Source of the DNA: Casuarina equisetifolia
Lineage: Eukaryota; Streptophyta; Magnoliopsida; Fagales; Casuarinaceae
Direction of reading: 5' to 3'
NCBI GenBank assembly: GCA_028551475.1
Contig: CM052354.1
Location: forward strand, 21,971,258-22,035,257
DNA length: 64,000 bases
Shown here: positions 44,480 through 55,359 of the stretch, one piece after another
Numbering within the stretch: the first letter of the stretch is position 1
Layout: the number at the start of each line of letters is the position of its first letter
The notes under the pieces: model-generated
Seen by the model: the letters and a program-made list of their open reading frames with translations, nothing else
What the model was told of the DNA's origin: nothing
Database searches by the model: none
Program-made: the position numbers and the translations under genes

Positions 44480-47400
44480 ACCCCAAGAAAAAACTTGAGA
44501 TCTCCCAAGTCCTTGATGTGGAAGGAAGAATGTAAGTGTGCCTTTAATTCCTTTATGCCATCAATGTCACTGCCAATAATGAGGATATCATCAACATAAA
44601 TCATGAGGAGGACAATGAGATTACCTCGTTTCTTGACAAAGAGGGAGGTGTCGTGCATCGAGTCCTAATAACTAGCTGCTAGTAGAGCTATGGTAAATTT
44701 GTCATACCATTGTCAAGCAGCTTGCTTAAGTCCATAAATAGATCGCGTGAGCTTGCAAACCTTCCCACTATGTTCATATGGATTACCAGGAGGAGGGCGC
44801 ATGTACACCTCCTCATATAAGTCCCCTTGTAGGAAAGCATTGCTAACGTCCATCTGGTAGATATCCCAATGGTTCTGAGCCGCCAATGAAATAGCACATT
44901 GAACTGTAATATGCTTTACCACTAGTGCAAAAATATCATGATAGTCCACTCTTTCCTTTTGGCTAAAACCCTTAGCCACAAGACAGGCTTTGTATCTCTC
45001 CACTGTCCCATCAGCATTGTACTTGATTTTATAAACCCATTTACATCCGATAGCTTTCCTTCTAGGGGGAAGATCCATAATGTCCCAAGTATTGTTTGCC
45101 TCTAATGTCGTGATCTCTTGTGTCATGGCGTCTTGCCATCTAGAATTGCAAACTACCTCATGGTGATAAGTAGGTTCAGTTTCAAGTGAAATGGAGGCAA
45201 TGAATGCTTAGGTGATGGATGAAAGGTGATCATATGAAATGAAAGCTGAAAGGGGATATTTGGATGACATGCTTTCAAGAGCATTGATTGTAAGGCATAT
45301 ATAATCATTGGACCAGAGTGGTAGTCGAGAGACTCTAGTGGATCATCTCGAGATTATGGTGGCTGAAGGCTCTGCTGACTTGACTAGCTGTGAGGATTCT
45401 GGTTCGTCCTCATCAGCAAAGAAATCATATGGCTCAGTTGATGGTGGAGGAGGTATAGGTGTACGATGTGAAGGAGGTGTAGGCTCAGATTGAGTAGGTA
45501 TTTGTTCACCCTTAGTGGGGGATGAACTGGAACATTCGTCAATTAGTAGTGATGATTAAGGTAATCCAAGATCCTCTACGACATGATCTGTCAAAAGAAT
45601 AAGGGGAGCAGATTGTGATTTAGGTCTAGTGTGTGAGAAAGGAAAAGTGTCCTCATGGAATTTGACATCCCTATTAACAAAGAAATGATATGTTTATGGA
45701 TTATAAAGTCTATAACCCTTGTTACTAGATGCATATCCCATGAAAATGCATAGGGTTGCTCGTGGAGCGAATTTGTCTGTAGGCCCCACAGTGGTGGCAT
45801 AGCAGAGACATCCAAAAACCCTAAGGTGAGAGATCTTGGGTGGTTTCCCAAATAATTTCTCGTAGGGTGTTACCCCATCTAAGACCTATGATGGCATTCT
45901 ATTAATAAGGTATGTAGCTGTGAGAATACACTCTCCCCACAATTTAATGGGAAGGTGGCTCTGGAATTTGAGCGCTCATGCGACATCCAAGATGTGACGA
46001 TGTTTGCGCTCTACAACACCATTTTGTTGAGGAGTATGTACACATGAGCTTTTGTGTGTAATTCCCCTGGATGAAAAAAGTTATTTAGTGTTGTGATTGA
46101 AGAAATCAAGGGCATTGTCGGTCTGAATGCGTTTGACATTTGTGTCAAACTAATTTTGGATGAGATTTAGAAACTCTTCTATTTTTGGAAAAGTTTCATC
46201 TTTTGCTTTCATGAGGAACGTCCATGTTCCTCATGAAAAATTGTCAACAATGGTGAGAAAATATCTTGATCCATCATGGTTGGGAGTATGATATGGGCCC
46301 CCAAACATCAATGTGTATCAAGTCAAAAAACCGTTGTGTTGTGTGATCGCGTGTTGGAAAAGGGTTGCGAGTTTGTTTCGCAAGTGGACAAATATCACAA
46401 TTTTTATCAAGAGAAAAGTTTTGAAAGGGAAGTTCTTTGATAAATTTAAATTTTGCATACGACATGTGTCCAAAATGACAATGCCAAAGTTTGAAATTAA
46501 AAGTAGTACAACTCAATAAAGAGTTTACAAAATGTGAACTTAGAGTTCTAAATGTGGATGGGGCTTTTCTAGTAGATGTTGCAACAAAGAAATAAAGCCC
46601 ATTTCTCATCCTACCTAGGCCCTTGAAATCACTCATTGAAAGGTCCTGAAATACACAAAATTCAGTGTAGAGTATAATTCGACAATTGTTATCGAGGCAA
46701 AATTTAGAAACAAATATTAAATTGAATTTAAAATTAAGGGAATATAAGACGGTGTTCAATTTGAGATGCTTGGAGATGTGGGTATTGCCAGTGTGAGTAA
46801 CCAATGCACTATCACCATTAGGAAATTTAACTTTCCTAGATCTAGATGCGCATGATACAATGGAGTCTAAGCAATTCAAATTGGTAGTAATATGATCACT
46901 GGCACCAAAATCAATAATCCAAACGCGATTAAGGAAATCAGACATACCTTCAGCCAAATAAACATGGTTATCTTGATAGTCATCTTTGACAAATTTAATA
47001 AATCATTGATAGTTGGTCTTGGTGATGGAGACCTTACCTGAATCATCAGCTACCAAATTGGCCTTTGCCTCCTCCTTGTAGTTCTTGTGCCCTGGAGGGA
47101 ATCCATTCAATTTGTAGCATTCTTTGCACTCATGCCCATAATTTTTGCAATATTCGCACTGAGGACCAGTAAGGTGATAGCAATTTTCTCGGGTGAGATT
47201 TTTTTGACCACAAATTTGGCATTTTTCAGCTGCCTTGGATGACATGTCGTTTACCCTAGACGACCTGTCATTTTCACAGCCTTTAAACGACATGTTGTTC
47301 TACGCGGCTTTAAGCGAGAATGACGCGTCGCTCTCGATCAGTGTTGACTGTGCTGATGTCATCGTGATAGCTCGTTCTGCTACAACAGGTCCAGAACAGG

Positions 47401-48299
47401 TGTACTACGCTGTTGTGTCAGGTGAAGATTTCGCCACCACAAAACTGAAATCCAAGGTCGTCTTCCCCATCTCTGTCTAGCAATACTCGGCCTTAATGAG
47501 CATCGAATAGGCTTTGAATACATCAGGAAAAAGGTGCATCATGAAAATTTGATCTCGGATGGCCAAATAGGCCGCATCGAGGTCGTGCATGAACTGATAA
47601 AATTTTTGGGTTTCCTAGTGGCAGACACACAACAGATAAATGAGCATTTCCAGCGACTCAAGCTCCATGGTCGAGTCAATTCTTCCCAGAGTTCTCGAAG
47701 TTGGCCGAAGAATGCTGAAATAGAGCTTCCCCCTTGCTGAATGTGCCAGCGGCGAGTGATTAGGTCATAAATCCGACTCAGGTCGACCTAATTGTAATGG
47801 GCACGGAGCTCTACCCAGAGTTTCGCGGTGGAGCAGGTGTAGATCAACCCGCCGTGGAGCTCTTCCAAAATTGAATTGAGTATCCAACCCCAAAAAAACT
47901 GATTACAACGTTCCTAGAGCAGCAGAAGCGATGACCCGGCCTTCGATTTCGAATAGGACCCATCAACGAAGACCAGCTTGTTCTTGATTGACAGCGAAAT
48001 CAGCATGACCAAACAGCGTAGTTTGAGCTGCCAGTCAGTTTCACGATCACCAGAGTAAGAGAATTAGTGTCTCCGGTGGGCAGATAAAACGGGTCAGTGA
48101 AGTCGGGTTTGACTTGGACCCGATTGTCTGTTTCTTTAGAATTTCGGCACGGCGGAGTGATAACTCGCTGCGAAGTTTGGTGGGTTGAGGGCGGCTCAGG
48201 AGGAGGAGCATTTTGCCTCATGTAACTTCGGTGTGGCAGCACATAGGGTGGAACTCTGCTGGACTGGCTGCCGGTATGGACATAGTGGTCGTCGGCCAT
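44480..48299 (-). pseudogene. Copia gag-pol of the minus-strand truncated element (broken)
   Basis: From right to left: gag start MADDHYVHTGSQSSRVPPYV at 48299; zinc knuckles CQICGQKN and CEYCKNYGHECKECYKLNG near 47100-47220; protease WIIDFGASDHIT (Ser of DSGA now Phe); integrase HCHFGHMSYAKF and CDICPLAKQTRNPFPT; RT with KWVYKIKYNADGTVERYKA, VSNAFLQGDLYEEVYMRPPP and the catalytic IYVDDILIIGS near 44590. Stops and shifts occur throughout. Confidence 0.88.
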
Positions 48300-48792
48300 G
48301 GATTAGGGCACGATGATCCAACAACGCCGTTTTGTGCTAGGGCAAGTATGAGCCAAAGTGAGGACGACATCGTTTCTGCGTGGGCAAGTTAAGGAAAAAA
48401 ACTCCAACAATGTCGTGTTGCTTAAGGTGTCGAGTAGATTATGAAAAGGGCTGATAACAATGTCATTCTGCTTGGGCATATTGGGGCAAATATAAGTAGA
48501 ACTGTCGTGATGACATCATTCTGCTTACGAGTACTATTGGAAAATGATGTCGTATTGAGCAGGAAGTTGGACGTTGTCGCATAGGTGTTTTGCGAGTGCC
48601 AGAGATGAAGAAGAAGTCAAAAAATACGATTCTGCGGCCGAAAATGGCGAAAAATAGAGCAGAAAAAGCCGGAAAGCAAATTTCTGTGAGGTGCAAAAGC
48701 GTGTTTGGGTGTGGATCGAAGAACCGGTAAGTATGGAGTGTGATTTTTTCTAAAAAAAATCGCAGCTTCTCACAACCTGGGCTCGGGTACCA

Positions 48793-49109
48793 TGTAAAAT
48801 GATAAAGATTTCAAAAGAGATGGGTGAATCTCATTAATATGATTAACAAGTAAACCATTATACAAAGAGTGTTCGAGAGAAATTGTTCTCGTGATAGATT
48901 ACAATGGATGAATGTAACTCAGTTAAATAGAGTGAAAAAGAAAGCTAGAGTTACAATAGCACATCCCTATTGCTTGTGTAGCTCGACTGCATCTATAGCA
49001 CTAGCTGTGTCTAGTGCTAAAGGCATAGGTGAGGCAGTGTAGAGCCGCAACTGTCCCCATTGTCGGGGATGCTGAGGTGGCCTCTGATGTGGCAGCTCAT
49101 CCTCAAACA
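48793..49109 (-). repeat. 5' LTR of the minus-strand truncated copia (about 317 bp)
   Basis: On the plus strand it starts TGTAAAATGATAAAG, after a degenerate primer-site complement (GGGCTCGGGTACCA), and ends CCTCAAACA. On its own strand it starts TGTTTGAGGATGAGCTGCCA, like its relative. The outer end is inferred from that similarity. Confidence 0.65.
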
Positions 49110-49380
49110 CAGCAAGTATCATGTATTGGAGCTTGCAGAAGGCGGTTGAAGAGGCGGATTCGTATCCATCCCCCACTGAGGGTTCTGCTTGTTCAACGAT
49201 TATTGATGCATCCCCGGCTCCATCTATTAGTGGCAAGGACGAAATCTCATCCCTTTGTGGTGAAGTTTCAAACTTGAATTTTGACGACATTGCCTCTAAC
49301 ACTACGGTCTCCTCAGTTATGGAGAATGACACAACTTTTGTGGGAGAATGAACCATGAACTACTGTAGTGATGACCTCCT
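49110..49380. other. Ambiguous coding-like stretch, both strands open
   Basis: The plus strand has an acidic Ser-rich ORF (49121-49351, VEEADSYPSPTEGSACSTII); the minus strand has a longer one (48967-49356) that runs into the LTR. The plus frame looks more protein-like, but neither is recognised. It may be a fragment of the locus into which the copia inserted. Confidence 0.3.
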
Positions 49381-49496
49381 TAGGATTAGTTTTAGGCAAA
49401 AACGAAGAAAAGATGAAAATGTTTACAATTGAAGAGTGGTAGATATCTTCGTCACCTCTCAATGCTTGCAGAAGTAATGATATACAGATCTAGAAA

Positions 49497-49880
49497 ACAT
49501 GGTAGTAAACAGAAGGGAAAAGCTTTGTAAAAAAACTGATAGAAAGAGATCATGGCTTTCTTTACCTTGGTTTTGTTTCTTCTTCTTGTGTGGAGTCTCC
49601 CAGGTTAGCTCTATATTCTTTTGAACGTAATTCCAATAAATGTTATAGTTGAAGCATGGTGTTGATTCACTTCCTATAATTCAAAGAAAATGTGGTAGTA
49701 AACAAAAGGGAAAAGCTTTGTAAAAACTGATAGAAAGCGATGGTGTTTTACCTTTCTTCTGTTTCCCTTTTTCTTCCTTTTTTTTCTTGTGGGCTTTCCC
49801 ACGTTAGTTCTAGTCTTTTGAAGGTAATGCCTACAAGTTTTATAACCCAGGCATGGTGTTGATTCATACTTAACTTCCTA
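49497..49880 (+). repeat. ~190-bp imperfect tandem duplication
   Basis: TGGTAGTAAACAGAAGGGAAAAGCTTTG-like sequence at about 49500 recurs near 49692, and each copy is followed by a pyrimidine-rich run and CATGGTGTTGATTCA. Confidence 0.8.
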
Positions 49881-50004
49881 AACAAGTTCATTACTTTTTC
49901 TGCAGGAGTGTCAGTTAGAGACATCCTTAAACAAATTTTTTTTTTTTTTTGGTAATTTACTTATGCTTAATGGATGTTCTTAGATCCCCTTTATTTATTC
50001 AAAG

Positions 50005-50345
50005 GTGTTCATAGAAAACTCTTATTCATAAGAGAAAAAAATACCCACCTAAGAATGCCAACATATGATTCAAAATAATATTTCTTACCTAACCTTTATC
50101 TAATAATGACATATAACAAATTGATTCTCAAATCATACATTTGAAAATCAGATTCTTAACAAACAAATTATATTTTTGAAAATTGACTTTCATTTATAAG
50201 CTCGTATTATAACTACAAAGCCAAATAAAGGAAATGGCGTAAAGGAAACAAGTGAAATTCACTATGTAGAAATCTTTTGCTAAAATCTCATATTTGAATA
50301 TACTGACTTCTGAAACTTCATTAATTTTCAGACAAGATATACCCC
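50005..50345 (+). repeat. Third, diverged copy of a block from the FolB upstream region
   Basis: ATTCATAAGAGAAAAAAATA through GAAATTCACTATGTAGAAAT matches 8420-8750 and 19995-20330 in the same orientation. The FolB gene does not follow here, so the block is a dispersed repeat or a separate small duplication. Confidence 0.82.
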
Positions 50346-50843
50346 CTAGTGATAAAGGTAGACATGAGACTGCAGTGAAAATTCTACGTGGGTCTATTTC
50401 TTCATAACTTTGCAGTTGATGAACTAATTGTCAAGAGATTCTTGTTCAATTGGTTTGATTTTACGTGCAACAGATGCAACCCCATAAGAATATGGAACAC
50501 TAGTAATCATTTATAAACTTAGGCATGGAAGATTTGTTCTTTTGGAATGGCAAAAGTTACTGTGAAGACAAGGTTCATGATCTAGACTAAACGACAATTC
50601 ATTTAAATCAGCTTACAAATGGGGAAAAATAATATGTATATATACTGGCAATGAACTACCAAATCGAGAACCAATTTTGATGAGCTCAACAACTTATATC
50701 TGAATTTGCAGTGAACATTAGAATTGCAACTAGAATTCTACAGGCTAGATCATAGCCATGTCTTTCCAACTAAAACATAAATAAACGCCTAGAGCTCCGA
50801 AGGAGATCAAAGAAAGAAAAAGCAAAAAAGATCCTAACATTTC

Positions 50844-53800
50844 TTAGTAAACTGTGGGAAAAGCGTTCCCTTTGCGGTTCTTCAACAAGGAACAGAAAGC
50901 GGAAAACGATCCTTTCATTTCCACAGGAAGGGGGAGCTGAAGTTGAAGGGGAGGTGCCAAAGGCGGACGAACACGATAATGCACACTATTCTTACTCAAG
51001 GGAAATGTTTGTGCTAGTGCTCCCTGCTTGTTAAGCCCACCAACAATAGATGAGAACATCCCAAAAGTGACGCAGCGTTGTAGAAGAGTCTGGGGAGGGC
51101 CTGCACAATCATACAAAATGCAATTAAAACTCAGACACTGAAAACCTGCCAAGTATTATCATCAGTAGAAGCTGCGCCTGAACCATTTTCACTAGGACCA
51201 TGCATGGATAACATGTTGAAAAGGTCAGCGGCACGGTCAACTTTTGGCGGAGAGACAGTGGAACCAGCATCTGAAGCCTGCTTCGTTGCCTCAACCGGGA
51301 GCACTGCTGCAGCTGTTTCTATCTTCTCAACTTGTTGAGGCTTCGGAACTGGAGTAGCCTGCTTATTTGTTACACGTTATTCATGAAGAACCTATATGTT
51401 GAACCTATTTGCAAATTTTAACTAAAAGGATGACAAACGGAAAGGATTATTTCTCAGAAAGAAATGAAGCAACGCTGAACCAATCTTGGCAAGTATAGCT
51501 TAGGAGCCAGAAACTATGCATCGCAAGCTACTGAGCAGATATGTTCCCAGTCACTTCACTACATGGCCAATGCAGCATTCATATTTGATTCACCATTTCA
51601 CCTCTGAATGTCATTAATATTACAGCAATTATCAAATTTACCACCCTCAGAGGATAGCGACACTATGACTGGTCCCAAGACCTGAGGCTAAGCCAGAAAA
51701 AGGATCTATTCTTTGATTACAAAGTCTTGTGCTCGAGACACTGCAGCTACATAATTTATACAGAGATCAGAATAATCCGGTTATGAGCTTAAATGCCTCT
51801 GAATACACCTTGATATCCATAGCTTCTCAAGAAAATGACAATGACCAAAATATTCCCTTGTTTTCTCCTAATCAATGCTACGCTTCCAAAAGCAAGAGGA
51901 CGGCCTAGGTATGTATATCGGGAAATAAGTGCTGGCAGGAAACAGAAATATAGTTACCAATAAAGATCCTTTATTTCGCCTTTGAAGAACAAAACATTTT
52001 GGTGTTCAAGTTTCCATTCCAACAGAGAGGGAGGATTAAACTCGGTTCGTATGCGAAGGGAAAAAGTTATACATATGATTCACATTTATTTTCCTCGGCT
52101 GAAACAAGTGAACAAATAAAAATTTGTTGACCTCTTCCACTCAATACGCATGGTCCACAATTTCGAAAGTTACACACTCCACCGTGGTACCCCTAAGGGA
52201 TCACTGATTTGTTACCCACAGTGAGAATATCCAGAAATCAACTACCTAGAAAAGAACACTTTCTGACAACACTTTACGTTTTGCAACTCTAGAGATGGTA
52301 CTAGTGCTCTAAAAATTGTTAAGCTAACTAGATTGGTTCCCTCCTTGCGGCAACTGATGACAAGTGTTACCTTCCAGAAACTAGAAACTGAACGGCTACA
52401 CTTCGTCTCTCTCAGATATGACTAGCAGGATTGCAGCTTTGGAGAAGCCCATCATAATAGTTGGACCCAAGACTAAATGGGAGCCAAGTGCCCCAAAAGC
52501 CCTCTATATATTGTTATTTTACAAGGCAAGGGGAGCGAAAAAGTTACATATAATTCTATTAAGATTTAAGGGTAAAACAAAGTTTACAATAATTCAGTTC
52601 TATTTACATTAATGTAATGAATACTAATGCAACTCGTGTCATTGCTGTTCCAAAAAGGATAACAGTTTATGCACAGATCATTTGGAAGTTATCAGGTTTC
52701 TTTGAGTTCACCTTTTCCAAATAGGAATGTCTTTTGAAAGCAAAGACACATAATATAAATGGCAAACAACAAGGAAAACAAATCAAGATACCTCTGGTCG
52801 GGTCCTTTAGCTGGTGCAGGAACACTAATTCTTGTAGCAACAGTAGTACTAGGTGGTAGAGTATTCTTCCTTTCCTCAAATGTATTTTCAGGACTAGAAA
52901 TATGGGCATGCCCCAGTCTGTCCCCAGGCCTTTGCCAGTGCACAGAAGCCCTTTCCTCCTGCACTCTGGTTGGCGATCTTGATTTTCCATCATTCCTGGA
53001 AGAATGTGCTATTATCAGCATAACTAGAGTAAATGTAATCCTATGACTGCAGCCAGATGTACGTAACAGACACCACAAAACATTGAACTACCATAAAAGG
53101 AAAGATAATAGTTTCTAGGTCTAAGTCTTACAGACATACTTTGCACGAATAAAATTCTTGATTCCAACTCTATCACAATTTGGAGGTAGCTCTGCTTCCC
53201 AGTAACTATTTGCCTTCTCATTTCCCATAGCCATACAGGAAGAGAAAAGCAAAAAAATAAATTTATGCGGGCACTTTCTTAGTATTCAATTCAATGGGAC
53301 ATTAATCAGGAAAATTCATTCCATGACCTAATAGAAAAGCTTACATTGAATAAAGGCCACCTGCTCTGGAAGCCAAGTGTCCAGTGTAGCAGACCGCACC
53401 TAAAACCAAAACCATTTTGAATATCCAGATCAGCCGACAACTAAGAGAGTTCACAAACGTGAATGTGTGTATACAGATTAATTTTTGATGTGTTAGATAC
53501 AGCAGATCGCCTTCGATATGTGTACGCCAACACTTCTGTGGATCCCAGAGCACTGCATGCATATAAAGATGCCTAAATTCACACTAGCCCAACCTGGACC
53601 TCTGCATGGCAATTAGTTCATTCAAGCAACCTATCTAAGTAAATGTACTGAACTTACAATATCCATCACTTGATAGCTAAACAAGATTCCTTATTTTTGA
53701 GTTAATTTCTCTTAAATGTACTTAGAACTCCACTAATGAACACTTTGTTCATCATCTCCTTCAGCTTCCTGATTATGCGGCTGTTATCAAAAGCAAAAGA

Positions 53801-53925
53801 AATAGACCATCCAGATACTCTCGAGTTTTTTAAAAATACATACTAAGCTTTGCAGTCAGCACATTCCCTGTTCTCTGGCAATTTAAGAAGTCCTTCCGGT
53901 ATCTGCATATTTTAGAAGGAGTAAA
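50844..53925 (-). pseudogene. AGD5-like ARF GTPase-activating protein pseudogene
   Basis: Exon remnants run right to left: ~53905-53843 EGLLKLPENRECADCKA (first Cys pair of the ARF-GAP zinc finger); ~53602-53513 [20 protein letters not shown] with GVHISK (second pair and the Arg finger region); ~53400-53343 SATLDTWLPEQVAFIQ; ~53230-53131 NSYWEAELPPNCDRVGIKNF; ~53003-52790 EERKNTLPPS and SVPAPAKGPDQ; ~51375-51140 RAADLFNMLSMHG. This order is that of plant AGD5-type ARF-GAPs, which act in post-Golgi vesicle traffic. Lesions: donor GC at ~53512; no acceptor AG before MGNEKAN; one base lost at ~51122 (DDNTW then AGFQ out of frame). The first exon was not found. The ORF at 50844-51100 after AGFQ is not recognised. 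Confidence 0.75.
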
Positions 53926-55004
53926 GACAATAATCTAAGCAAGAAAAAATAAAAAATAAAAAAATAAAAAATAGAGCAAACAGGAGTAGATAACAGTGAG
54001 GCAAACACACAAAATTCCTAATCAAACAAAAGATAAATAGCACAAACATATCTTCGCCCTTAAGCTACTAAGAGCTATATAAACTGACAAGAAAAAACTA
54101 CTAGGAAGTTGACATATGCATCTTAAGTAGTCCACAGCTACAAATTCGGCTATGATCTTGGTTCTAGGTTAAAAGAAAAAAAAAAAAAAAACACACAGCC
54201 TTCACATTGTTATGTGACACATACGCCTTTTCTCCTACACCCACTCTGGGAAGGCTCCACCAACTAAAGGAACCATAAGACGCAGTTGCACATCCTGTTT
54301 ACCATAGATAGACATGATCATAGAAAATTTATGGCCACCCTATGTATAGGACACTCGTTATGTCTGACATAAACAGTCCTACGGACGTATGAAGTAATCC
54401 TAGAAGAATTCCAACCCTTCGGTTTTCCTGTGCCACATCACCATCAAGCGGCAAATTAAAACCTCCCGAACAGAAAAAGGAAAAAATAAAAATTTACGTT
54501 AGCATAGTGTTCTATAGAGAGATATGACGTATTTGATAAACTCCAGTCATAGAAAACATATTGTAACGCATAAGATTCAGATAAGCGTAGAATCTTACGA
54601 AAGAACAAAACACAGCAAATCCCACGAATTCTCCAACAACGCGACCAATCCCAGAGAATTGGTCCCACTGAGGATCCCGCTTCTAATTTAACTAACCAGT
54701 ATCACAAAGTGAGGATAAACGACGGCATCATAGAAGGCTGAGAAAAACCGAAGAATCTAACTAAGGACAGCACATTTTACAACATAATGTTGCCATAACA
54801 CCATTCGATCAGATAGAAATGCACCTACATAACCCATATCCTAAATTCAGCATCCAGAACTTAAATGGGAGCTTGAAACTATCCCCCAAGCAAATTAGAA
54901 ATCAACAAAAGACGAGAACAGAAAGTGTCCAACGTAAACCACATAAATGACCCGAATGAAATCCCAGACAAACCCCAATACAACAAAAAATCAAAGGAAG
55001 AAAA
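53926..55004. other. Upstream of the ARF-GAP pseudogene; no gene
   Basis: AT-rich with poly-A runs (54177-54190). May be former intron or 5' leader of the ARF-GAP locus, which the copia at 55010 then interrupted; not provable from this sequence. Confidence 0.4.
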
Positions 55005-55009
55005 AGGTG
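55005..55009. other. Target-site duplication, left copy
   Basis: AGGTG, repeated exactly at 60864-60868 on the other side of the element. Confidence 0.93.
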
Positions 55010-55340
55010 TGTAAACTGAACTATTTGAACACATAGATGAGAATAAAACTCTGATAAATGGAGAGAAAACTCGTTTACAATGTAATGGGATAAGTTGTTC
55101 CCATGATGAAAATTATGAACATAAAACAAAAGCATTTATAGGCAAAACGGAAGAACTAAAACCTAAACCTAAAATCCTTGTCCGGAGGTCTGAGATGTGT
55201 CTTCCTGCAGGTTGCGTGCTGCAGGCTGGACGGTGCAGGCGGCAACAGAGAAGTCAAACGCGTGCTTCTCTGCTGCCCCTCAGAGCTGGTGACGTGGCAG
55301 CCACATGGACATGGCTGCCACATAGACTCATATCCGAACA
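55010..55340 (-). repeat. 3' LTR of the complete copia
   Basis: 331 bp, 10 transition differences from 60533-60863. It contains an inverted repeat GTGGCAGCCACATG / CATGGCTGCCAC near its element-strand start. Confidence 0.97.
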
Positions 55341-55359
55341 GGCTCCCTCAAGCTAAAGG
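55341..55359 (-). other. Polypurine tract of the complete copia
   Basis: On the element strand TTTAGCTTGAGGGAGCC directly precedes the 3' LTR. Confidence 0.75.

Larger units (their letters stand above)
44468..49109 (-). mobile_element. Ty1/copia element, minus strand, 3' half lost
   Basis: Its 5' LTR is at the right (48793-49109) and the internal region runs leftward to a cut in RT at about 44468. It is related throughout to the complete element at 55010-60863 but more diverged, with many stops and shifts. RNase H and the 3' LTR are missing. Confidence 0.88.

Noticed and set aside
47235..47480. Plus-strand 81-codon ORF
   Set aside because: Shadow of the antisense copia gag repeat region.
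49121..49351. Acidic Ser-rich plus-strand ORF as a gene
   Set aside because: A minus-strand ORF covers the same bases and neither is recognised; kept only as an ambiguous feature.
50844..51100. TIM17/22-like reading of the C-terminal ORF of the ARF-GAP locus
   Set aside because: Only a loose resemblance in a short Gly-containing stretch; no conserved core seen.
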